Positions 1 through 6,487 of a stretch of DNA of 64,000 nucleotides are shown one piece after another. The translations under genes and the position numbers were made by a program. Position 1 is the first letter of the stretch; the number at the start of each line of letters is the position of its first letter. The DNA lies in assembly GCF_014202335.1 (NCBI RefSeq), contig NZ_JACHGP010000002.1, forward strand, positions 248,001-312,000, read 5' to 3'. The notes beneath the pieces were generated by a model. That model was given only the letters and a program-made list of their open reading frames with translations, made no database searches and was not told the origin of the DNA. Source of the stretch: Mycobacterium sp. AZCC_0083 (GTDB lineage: Bacteria; Actinomycetota; Actinomycetes; Mycobacteriales; Mycobacteriaceae).

Positions 1-135
1 CTCGGGGGTGAAGCCGACGGCCCCGAGGACGCCGAAGCCCCCTGCCTTGCTGACGGCGACCACCACGTCGCGGCAGTGCGTGAAGGCAAAGATCGGCAAG
101 TCGATGCCGAGCTGGTCGCAGAGTGGGGTGTGCAT
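1..135 (-). CDS. Nitronate monooxygenase-like flavoprotein, N-terminal fragment (runs off the window)
   Basis: The first 45 residues are visible and the rest lies beyond the left edge. They start with MHTPLCDQLGIDLPIF and include VSKAGGFGVLGAVG, the glycine-rich opening of the FMN-dependent nitronate monooxygenase/2-nitropropane dioxygenase TIM-barrel family. A GAGGAGC ribosome-binding site lies just upstream of the ATG. A palindrome of the steroid-regulator (KstR) type lies about 30 bp upstream, so control with lipid or sterol catabolism is plausible. The exact substrate cannot be told from this fragment. Confidence 0.75.
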   Translation of the reverse strand, partial: MHTPLCDQLGIDLPIFAFTHCRDVVVAVSKAGGFGVLGAVGFTPE

Positions 136-166
136 GCCTGCTCCTCGTGATGGGGCCGTCGCGAAC

Positions 167-180
167 TGAAACGTGTTCTA
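167..180. promoter_or_regulatory. KstR-like operator palindrome
   Basis: TGAAACGTGTTCTA fits the TNNAACNNGTTNNA palindrome of the mycobacterial TetR-family regulator KstR (cholesterol catabolism). It lies 32 bp upstream of the ATG of the minus-strand nitronate monooxygenase-like gene, where an operator is expected. A second match occurs at 3994-4007. The match is read directly; binding is inference. Confidence 0.55.
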
Positions 181-301
181 GTTTAGTCCTCCTTCGGCCT
201 CGATGACATACGCGTCGGTGCTCGACACCGCGCCAGAACCGCAATAGCGTTTCGCAATCACGATCGACAGCCCTCGATCGTGACGGCGAAGGCGAGGACC
301 G

Positions 302-922
302 TTGACGCACTGGCTGACCCATTCGCTGGTCCTCGCGTCGGACTACCGCGTGCCGGACCCGGAGCGGGTGTGGCCGCTGCTGGAGCGCAGGAAGGATGCG
401 CTGGCAGGCGTCGGGGCGCACCACGTGCTGGTGTACGCCTCCACTACGGAGCCCGGACGGGTACTGGTGCTGATCGCCATCCACGCCCGCGAACCGGTGC
501 TCGAACTGCTGCGCTCGCGGGTCTTCTTCGAGTGGTTCGACGCCGTAGGTGTCGAGGACATCCCGGCGGTGTTCGCGGGCGAGGTGGTTGAGCGATTCAC
601 CGTCACCGGCGAAACGGGCCCCGCCGCGCCCGAGGTGATGGTGTCGTTGGTGACCGTCGTCGACGACGTGCCGAATCTCGTTGCTCACGTTCACGATACC
701 GTCGAAGATCTCCGCACCGCGGGGATCCGCAGGGTTGTGATCTTCAGCGCGTTCGACGACCCTCGCGAAGTGCTGCTGCTGTTGCAGGTCGACGACGAAG
801 GCCACGCACGCCACTGGTTGCGGTACTCGGGACTGGCCGCTGAATGGTTGACGAAGGCGGGCATCGGCCCGTATCCGCCGGTCTTCGTCGGCAGGTTCAG
901 GCGGATGATCCACATCGCCTGA
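302..922 (+). CDS. Conserved hypothetical protein with an internally duplicated ~90-residue domain
   Basis: This 206-residue soluble protein has no named family that I recognise. The halves resemble each other: HHVLVYAS…RVLVLIAIH…FFEWFDAVGVEDIPAVFAGEVVERF in the first and RRVVIFSAF…EVLLLLQVD…AEWLTKAGIGPYPPVFVGRF in the second. Such pairing suggests two ferredoxin-like (dimeric alpha/beta-barrel type) domains in one chain. The start chosen is TTG at 302, preceded by GGCGAGG; no ATG or GTG fits near the beginning of the conserved region. It stands alone, convergent with the HAD gene. Confidence 0.7.
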   Translation: MTHWLTHSLVLASDYRVPDPERVWPLLERRKDALAGVGAHHVLVYASTTEPGRVLVLIAIHAREPVLELLRSRVFFEWFDAVGVEDIPAVFAGEVVERFTVTGETGPAAPEVMVSLVTVVDDVPNLVAHVHDTVEDLRTAGIRRVVIFSAFDDPREVLLLLQVDDEGHARHWLRYSGLAAEWLTKAGIGPYPPVFVGRFRRMIHIA

Positions 923-966
923 TATGGATGAACGGGTGAGTGCGGCCGAACATCCCTGATGACGGA

Positions 967-1731
967 TTACGGGCGCTTCCGCAGTGACCACGCAGGCATC
1001 CGTCGCCGGTCCGAGCCAGTGGCCAGCAGCACCGGCCAGCCGTTTCGCGCCGCTTCGGCGGCCAGCCCCGATCGCGGGTTCACCGGCCGGGGCCGACCGA
1101 CCGCCCGCATGGATGAGATTTCCTCGTCGCCGTCGCCGTAGAAGTAGCTGCGGTGCAGGTCGACGTCGTGGTTGGCACCGAATCGCCGCACGGCGTCGGT
1201 CTTGCCAGGACCCCAGATGATCGGTTCGACGATTCCGCCGGTCAGCCGCCCGTTGCCGTCGACCTCGAAGTGGTTGCACAGCACGTCGGCGATGCCCAGG
1301 TAGCGGGCCACCGGTTCGGCGTGGATGGTCAGGGCCGACGAGCTCAGCACCACGGTGTGGCCACGTTCCTGATGGGCGGCGACGACGTCGCGCATCGCGG
1401 AGAACACCCGCGACTCGATGTGCCTGCGGAACAACACCTCACCGAGTTCGTCCAGCTCCTCCAGCGTTTCGCCGCGAAGATAGCTGGCCGCCTTCACGCT
1501 GAGCCGCTCGAACTCCATCCGCCCCAACCGGTACCGCACCGAGGCTTCGATCACGCCAAGAACCTCGCCGATCTTCGCCTGGCGACGCCGGATGCGGTGC
1601 CCCGCGTGCGCGGTCGCGGTGAAACCGGACACCAGCGTGCCGTCGAGATCGAAGAATGCGCCGACCCGGGCCCCCTCCCGATCCGACGCGATCTCCGCCA
1701 GCTGGCGCGCGAAGGGCGTCTCGGGGTCCAT
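967..1731 (-). CDS. HAD-IB family phosphatase (SerB1-like)
   Basis: 254 residues. All four HAD motifs are present: FFDLDGT near residue 28 (Asp28 nucleophile, Asp30 acid/base), LSSSA for motif II, the lysine in WGPGKTD, and YGDGDEE for Mg2+ binding. This matches the HAD subfamily IB group that includes phosphoserine phosphatase-like SerB1 proteins and the HAD half of HAD-acyltransferase fusions; no acyltransferase domain follows here. ATG at 1731 is preferred because AGGAG lies a few bases upstream, although the frame stays open to 1854. The phosphate substrate is unknown. Confidence 0.85.
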   Translation of the reverse strand: MDPETPFARQLAEIASDREGARVGAFFDLDGTLVSGFTATAHAGHRIRRRQAKIGEVLGVIEASVRYRLGRMEFERLSVKAASYLRGETLEELDELGEVLFRRHIESRVFSAMRDVVAAHQERGHTVVLSSSALTIHAEPVARYLGIADVLCNHFEVDGNGRLTGGIVEPIIWGPGKTDAVRRFGANHDVDLHRSYFYGDGDEEISSMRAVGRPRPVNPRSGLAAEAARNGWPVLLATGSDRRRMPAWSLRKRP

Positions 1732-1970
1732 CTCGCTCCTGCGGTCGCGGCGCACCGGTCCCGGCCCCGCCTCGGAACTCCATTTCAGCATCATTCGGCG
1801 ACTGCCGCCGCGGGGTACCCGCAGTGTCCCGATTGCGACATCAGGTGATCCCATCGGATAGGTTTGCGCTAGGCAGTTTCGTTCTTGCCAGGTTCAGCTC
1901 GGAGCCTCGCGAGCATGAAAGCGGTGCCGCCTCGCATCCAGCGGACGTGGCCAAACAGGGAAGTTGGGCA

Positions 1971-2360
1971 TTGGACGAACAACGCGAAGCGACGGCAGAC
2001 GACGCCACTCCGTCGGGTTCGACCTGCGTGGTGAGCGAAAGCTCGGTCGACGAGGTGGCCATCGTGGCCGCATCCGGTGTGATCGACATGCTGACCGCGC
2101 CGCAACTCGAGGAAGCGCTGCGCGCCGCCCTCGACAAGACGCCCGCGAGCCTCGTCGTGGACCTGACCGAGGTCGAGTTCCTCGCGTCCGCGGGCATGGG
2201 TGTGCTGGTCGCGGCCCACGAAGAGGCGGGTGAGACCACCCGCCTGTGCGTCGTCGCGGAGGGGCCAGCCACCAGTCGGCCGCTGAAACTGGTCGGAATC
2301 GCCGACATCGTCCCGCTGTTCGCCACGCTCGAGGAAGCGATTGCGTCACTTCGCGGTTAG
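1971..2360 (+). CDS. STAS-domain anti-sigma factor antagonist
   Basis: 129-residue SpoIIAA/RsbV-like STAS protein. The core reads VVDLTEVEFLASAGMGVLV; Ser73 in SAGMG occupies the position phosphorylated by the partner anti-sigma kinase. A divergent N-terminal tail of about 25 residues precedes it. TTG at 1971 has AGGGAAG seven bases upstream; GTG at 1947 is an in-frame alternative. The next gene (43 bp on) encodes an RsbW-like ATPase, so the two very likely form a partner-switching pair controlling a sigma factor encoded elsewhere. Confidence 0.8.
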   Translation: MDEQREATADDATPSGSTCVVSESSVDEVAIVAASGVIDMLTAPQLEEALRAALDKTPASLVVDLTEVEFLASAGMGVLVAAHEEAGETTRLCVVAEGPATSRPLKLVGIADIVPLFATLEEAIASLRG

Positions 2361-2402
2361 ACACGCTTAGCCCGTGCTCCGACGGGGTAAGCACGAGCTG
2401 TC

Positions 2403-2870
2403 ATGATCGATACGATGCAATCCGCGAACGTCGCCAACGCTGAGCGCTTCGAGCGCGTCGGCATATCGGCGACCGCGCAGACCGCTTCCCAGACCCGCGA
2501 CGAGTTCGCCGCATGGCTGCGGGAATTCTTCGCCCTGGATCCGATCCGTACGAGCGACCTCGTCCTCGCGATCAACGAAGCACTCGCCAACTGCGCCGAA
2601 TTCGCCTACCTCGAGCGCCCGGGCACGGGCAGCATGGACGTACTGGCGTGGCACGACGCTGCCGAATCCACGATCACCGTCCTGGTGTCGGACCGCGGGT
2701 CCTGGCGGCCGCCCGTCGTGCCGACCATCCGCACCCGGGGTCGCGGCATCCCATTGATGGAGGCGCTGTCCGATAGGGCGTCGATCGAGCCGTCGGACCA
2801 CGGCACCCGCGTCAGGCTGGAATGGACCGACGTCGCGCGTGCGGTGCTGGGGACCCAGTCAGCTCATTGA
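2403..2870 (+). CDS. RsbW-like anti-sigma factor (GHKL serine kinase)
   Basis: 155 residues with GHKL ATP-binding motifs: an N box in LAINEALANCAEF, a G1-type motif around VSDRGSW and a G2-type loop RGRGIPLM. The family binds a sigma factor and phosphorylates the STAS antagonist. It follows the STAS gene on the same strand, which supports that pairing. No sigma-factor gene is adjacent. The stop overlaps the convergent reductase gene by 7 bp. Confidence 0.8.
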   Translation: MIDTMQSANVANAERFERVGISATAQTASQTRDEFAAWLREFFALDPIRTSDLVLAINEALANCAEFAYLERPGTGSMDVLAWHDAAESTITVLVSDRGSWRPPVVPTIRTRGRGIPLMEALSDRASIEPSDHGTRVRLEWTDVARAVLGTQSAH

Positions 2871-3940
2871 GGCACGTATAGGCCCTTGCCGGTGACCAGC
2901 GGCAGGTCCAGCGTGGTCCGGATACCAGGCGCGGCAGCCACGACGTCGGGAATCGCGTTCACGATCCGGCCCGCAGCGGCAAGGATGGCGGCGTAGTTGT
3001 GATCACCGTTGCGGCTGGTGGGGCAGACGTCGACGACATACGAGGGCTCGCCGGTGATCTCTATGCGGTAGGACCCACCCGGCTGCGCGGGCTGGGCCCA
3101 GTCGGGGCGCAGGTCGTCGCGGAGTCGGGTAACGTGCTCGACGACGATGACGGGCTTGCCTGCGACCATGCCCTCGATCTGAAAGCGAAGCGCCGCAACG
3201 GTTCCCTTGGCGATGTGCCCGGCGGCGACGTCGAAGTCCTCCGGCGCAGGCTCCTGTTCGACCGAATCCCTGATCTCGTCGACCTCGATGCCGAGACCCG
3301 CCGCGAGCTGCCGAATCGCCGTACCCCAGGCGATGCTCAGGACGCCCGGCTGAAACAGGATCGGGAAGTCTCCAATGGCATTCCCGAAGCCCATCACGTC
3401 GAACATCACCGTCACGCCGTCGTAGGAGGCGTAGTCGGCGATCTCCATGGTGCGCACCTGCTGGATGCTCTGGCAGGTACCGGCCAGGGCAAACGGGAGC
3501 AGGTCGGTCGCGAACCCAGGGTCGACGCCGGTGATGAAGATCGTCGAATCACCTTCGCGCGCAGCGTCTTCGACCCGACCGATGTACTTGTCGGGAACCA
3601 CCTGCCACGGGTATTGCAACACGCCGGGCGCCGAGCCGACCACGTTGATGCCGAGAGCAAGGATGCGACGGATGTCGGCCATCGCCTCGGCAAGGCGGGT
3701 ATCGCCCATGGCGCAGTACACGACGCAGTCGGGCTCGGCGGCCAGCACCGCGTCGAGGTCGTTCGTGGCGGTTATGCCCGTCGCGGTGTCCAGGCCTGCG
3801 AGCTCACCCGCGTCCTTGCCGACCTTGGTCTCCGACGACACCCAGACCCCGGTCAGGTCGAAGCGTGCGTCGTTGACGAGCTGCCTCAGTGCGAGGCTGC
3901 CGCAGTTCCCGGTGCCGATGAGCGCGACACGGATCGCCAT
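2864..3940 (-). CDS. Dihydrodipicolinate reductase-like NAD(P)H oxidoreductase
   Basis: 358 residues. An N-terminal Rossmann motif (VALIGTGNCGSLALRQL) and a large C-terminal domain match proteins annotated as DapB N-terminal-domain or 2,4-diaminopentanoate dehydrogenase-like. It is much longer than true DapB (about 245 residues) and so is unlikely to be the lysine-pathway enzyme. The ATG has GGAGGAG upstream. It diverges from an SDR gene with a KstR-like operator between them, so a role in steroid or lipid metabolism is inferred. The substrate is unknown. Confidence 0.75.
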   Translation of the reverse strand: MAIRVALIGTGNCGSLALRQLVNDARFDLTGVWVSSETKVGKDAGELAGLDTATGITATNDLDAVLAAEPDCVVYCAMGDTRLAEAMADIRRILALGINVVGSAPGVLQYPWQVVPDKYIGRVEDAAREGDSTIFITGVDPGFATDLLPFALAGTCQSIQQVRTMEIADYASYDGVTVMFDVMGFGNAIGDFPILFQPGVLSIAWGTAIRQLAAGLGIEVDEIRDSVEQEPAPEDFDVAAGHIAKGTVAALRFQIEGMVAGKPVIVVEHVTRLRDDLRPDWAQPAQPGGSYRIEITGEPSYVVDVCPTSRNGDHNYAAILAAAGRIVNAIPDVVAAAPGIRTTLDLPLVTGKGLYVPQ

Positions 3941-3993
3941 GCTGTTTCTCCTCCGACGGATGTCATCGGAGTATGCGTGCTCAGCCTCAAAAT

Positions 3994-4007
3994 TGGAACA
4001 GGTTCTA
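3994..4007. promoter_or_regulatory. KstR-like operator between divergent reductase and SDR genes
   Basis: TGGAACAGGTTCTA is an exact TNNAACNNGTTNNA match and is nearly symmetrical. It lies 54 bp from the reductase ATG and 35 bp from the SDR ATG, so one bound dimer could repress both. Together with the site at 167-180 it suggests that this end of the window belongs to a sterol/lipid regulon. Confidence 0.65.
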
Positions 4008-4041
4008 ATTTGTCGATCTACGTAATGTAGCCTGACTCGTC

Positions 4042-4785
4042 ATGGGACGAGTGGACGAAAAAGTTGCACTGATCAGCGGCGGGGCGCGGGGGATGGGCGC
4101 TGCTCACGCGCGGATGCTGGTCGCCGAAGGCGCAAAAGTGGTCATCAGCGACATCCTCGATGAGGACGGTAAGGCACTGGCCGACGAACTCGGAGCGGCC
4201 GCGCGCTACGTCCACCTCGACGTCACCGACGCCGACCAGTGGGATGCGGCCGTCGCGACTGCGGTCGGGGAGTTCGGCAAGCTCAACGTGCTGGTGAACA
4301 ACGCGGGCATCGTGGCGCTTGGCCAGATCGGCAAGTTCGACATGGTCAAGTGGCAGAAGGTCATTGACGTCAACCTGACGGGAACGTTCCTCGGCATGCA
4401 GGCCTCCGTCGAGGCGATGAAGACCGCAGGCGGCGGATCGATCATCAACGTCTCGTCGATCGAGGGGCTCCGCGGCGCGCCGATGGTGCATCCGTACGTG
4501 GCAACGAAGTGGGCTGTCCGCGGCCTGTCGAAGTCCGCGGCGCTGGACTTGGGCAAGTTCAACATCCGGGTCAACTCGTTGCACCCGGGCTTCATCCGCA
4601 CGCCGATGACCAAGCACTTCCCCGACGACCTGGTCACCAGCCCTCTCGGAAGGCCCGGTCAGTCCGACGAAGTGGCCACGTTCGTGGTGTTCCTCGCCAG
4701 CGACGAGTCGTCGTTCGCCACCGGCGCCGAGTTCGTCGTGGACGGCGGTCTGATCACCGACGTCCCCCACAAGGTCCTCTTTTAA
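4042..4785 (+). CDS. SDR hydroxysteroid dehydrogenase-like (FabG3/Rv2002 type)
   Basis: 247 residues, classical short-chain dehydrogenase. It has the NAD-binding SGGARGMG, the structural VNNAG, the catalytic Ser in INVSSIEG and the YVATK catalytic Tyr/Lys. From memory it closely resembles the M. tuberculosis 3-alpha/20-beta-hydroxysteroid dehydrogenase FabG3, including the ISSIEGL region and the TGAEFVVDGG C-terminal motif. A KstR-like operator lies 35 bp upstream, which agrees with a steroid substrate. It is convergent with the hydrolase gene, 9 bp apart. Confidence 0.85.
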   Translation: MGRVDEKVALISGGARGMGAAHARMLVAEGAKVVISDILDEDGKALADELGAAARYVHLDVTDADQWDAAVATAVGEFGKLNVLVNNAGIVALGQIGKFDMVKWQKVIDVNLTGTFLGMQASVEAMKTAGGGSIINVSSIEGLRGAPMVHPYVATKWAVRGLSKSAALDLGKFNIRVNSLHPGFIRTPMTKHFPDDLVTSPLGRPGQSDEVATFVVFLASDESSFATGAEFVVDGGLITDVPHKVLF

Positions 4786-4794
4786 GCGGCTCTT

Positions 4795-5637
4795 CTAAGC
4801 ACGCGCTCCCACGGTCTCGATCGCGTCGACCACCGCCCGCGGTGCGTCGAGCGCGACGAACGTGCGGGCACCTGGGACCTCGACCATCGAGGCGTTCGGG
4901 AACAGCGCCGCGAGCCTGCGCCCGAGCGCAGGGGTGAAGCTGCGGTCCGCCATGCCCCACACGATCGTCACGGGCTTGGTGAACCGCGGAAGCCGGGTGG
5001 CGACGTCCACCAGATCCGTTGCGGCGACGCCACGCAACAACGTGGCGAGGTTCTGCGCGATCCGCCGGTCGGTGCTCATGGGTGCCACCCACGACGCGGT
5101 CAGCGCACCGTCCTCTGGTCGTAGCAGCAGCCCGTAGCCGAGGGGCGAATGCCGCAACGCGGTCACCTTCATCAGCTTGGACAACAAGCGGATCGACCTG
5201 GGTCCCCGCATCGTCGCGAAGACGACGTTGAACGGGAACGGCGGGAACTTGTCGAAGGCGTCGCAGTTGGTCAGCACCAGCCGACCGACCCTGTCCGGGT
5301 GGGCGTCGATGAGAAGCTGACACAGCCCGCCGCCAGTGTCGTTGCCGACCAACGTGACGTCGTGCAGGTCCAGCAGGCCGATGAACTCGTTGACCATCTC
5401 GGCAACGCTCGCCGGCGTCAGCTCCACACCTTGGTCCACCGGCACGGTATGCGATCCGAGTGGCCAGTCGGGAAGGATGCAGCGAAACCCGTTGTGCGCC
5501 AGCTCTTCGGCGACCTTGAGCCACAGCTTGTGGTCGACGAGGATGCCGTGCACGAACAGGATCGGGGGATGGGCGGAGTCGGCGGGACCCAACTCGCGGT
5601 ACTCGATCGTGGCTTGTTGCAGCTTGGCCTGCGGCAT
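4795..5637 (-). CDS. Alpha/beta hydrolase with Asp nucleophile (haloalkane dehalogenase-like)
   Basis: 280 residues. The oxyanion region is FVHGILVDHKLW and the nucleophile elbow is VGNDTGGG, with Asp where esterases carry Ser, as in haloalkane dehalogenases and epoxide hydrolases. Where a catalytic His would normally stand the chain reads GARTFVALD, so the usual HF dipeptide is absent. I recall the same RTFV pattern in many actinobacterial relatives, so it may be a subfamily trait. AGGAGGGTAACC precedes the ATG. It diverges from a TetR gene that probably controls it. Confidence 0.75.
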   Translation of the reverse strand: MPQAKLQQATIEYRELGPADSAHPPILFVHGILVDHKLWLKVAEELAHNGFRCILPDWPLGSHTVPVDQGVELTPASVAEMVNEFIGLLDLHDVTLVGNDTGGGLCQLLIDAHPDRVGRLVLTNCDAFDKFPPFPFNVVFATMRGPRSIRLLSKLMKVTALRHSPLGYGLLLRPEDGALTASWVAPMSTDRRIAQNLATLLRGVAATDLVDVATRLPRFTKPVTIVWGMADRSFTPALGRRLAALFPNASMVEVPGARTFVALDAPRAVVDAIETVGARA

Positions 5638-5674
5638 GTCGGTTACCCTCCTGATGAGAACTTACGAACACTCG

Positions 5675-5706
5675 GTATGAAAGTTACGTGCAGACTGTAT
5701 GAAAGT
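5675..5706. promoter_or_regulatory. Direct repeat GTATGAAAGT x2, candidate TetR operator
   Basis: The 10-mer GTATGAAAGT occurs at 5675-5684 and 5697-5706, exactly 22 bp apart (about two helical turns). It lies between the divergent hydrolase and TetR genes. Two in-phase direct repeats ending 7 bp before the TetR ATG suggest a binding site for that regulator or for RNA polymerase. No long dyad is seen. Confidence 0.35.
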
Positions 5707-5712
5707 CAACGG

Positions 5713-6336
5713 ATGGCGTTGAAGGACGAACCGGCGGAGCGCCGGACCCAGGCGCAACGCACCGCCGCCACCAGGGCGCGGCTGCTCGAAGCGGGCAGGC
5801 ACCTGTTCGCCACGGACGGTTACGCGGCGGTGGCGACCCAGGCCATCGTCGACGCAGCGGGGGTCACGCGCGGCGCGCTCTATCACCAGTTCGGCGATAA
5901 GGCGGGGTTGTTCGCCGAGGTGTATGAAGACGTCGAACGCGACCTGGTGACCCGCATCAGCAGACAGATCGTGGCGGCCGAACCCGCCGACCAGCTGGCC
6001 GCGATGCGCATCGGTGCACGACTGTTCCTCGAGGAGTGCTCGGCTCCGAGCGTGCAGCGCATCGCGCTGATCGATGCGCCTGCCGTGCTCGGCTGGGAGC
6101 GCTGGCGCGCGGTCGGCATGAAGTACGGCCTCGGGGTGATCGAGGCGATGCTGGCGCAGGCCATGGCCGACGGGGCGATCCCCGACCAACCCCTTCGCCC
6201 CACCGCGCACGTGCTGCTCGGCGCGCTCGACGAGGCAGCGTTGTACGTGTCGAGGGCGCCCGACGCAGGCGAGGCGCTGGAACAGATGTACGAGGTGTGC
6301 GACCGCGTGATCAGCGGTATCACCGGCGGTCGCTGA
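5713..6336 (+). CDS. TetR-family transcriptional regulator
   Basis: 207 residues. The N-terminal helix-turn-helix reads GYAAVATQAIVDAAGVTRGALYHQFGDKAGLFAEVY, the canonical TetR signature; the C-terminal ligand domain is of the TetR_C group found in many mycobacterial regulators. ATG at 5713 was chosen because a start at 5677 would place the direct repeats inside the gene. It diverges from the Asp-nucleophile hydrolase, its most likely target. Confidence 0.85.
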   Translation: MALKDEPAERRTQAQRTAATRARLLEAGRHLFATDGYAAVATQAIVDAAGVTRGALYHQFGDKAGLFAEVYEDVERDLVTRISRQIVAAEPADQLAAMRIGARLFLEECSAPSVQRIALIDAPAVLGWERWRAVGMKYGLGVIEAMLAQAMADGAIPDQPLRPTAHVLLGALDEAALYVSRAPDAGEALEQMYEVCDRVISGITGGR

Positions 6337-6487
6337 CCGGCACAGCCGACTTCCACGAGGACAGGCAGAATGTCCCTCGACGGTCATTCGAAGTCAATCG
6401 CAGGGGTCCGACTGCTCCTCGCGTCCGCAACCATCCGGAGGGAGTGGCACCATCGCGCCCGAACTGCGCCGCACCGCCGTTCTGGGC

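Noticed and set aside
2999..4030. 343-codon plus-strand frame opposite the DapB-like reductase
   Set aside because: Antisense shadow of a conserved gene; composition is typical of GC-rich complementary frames.
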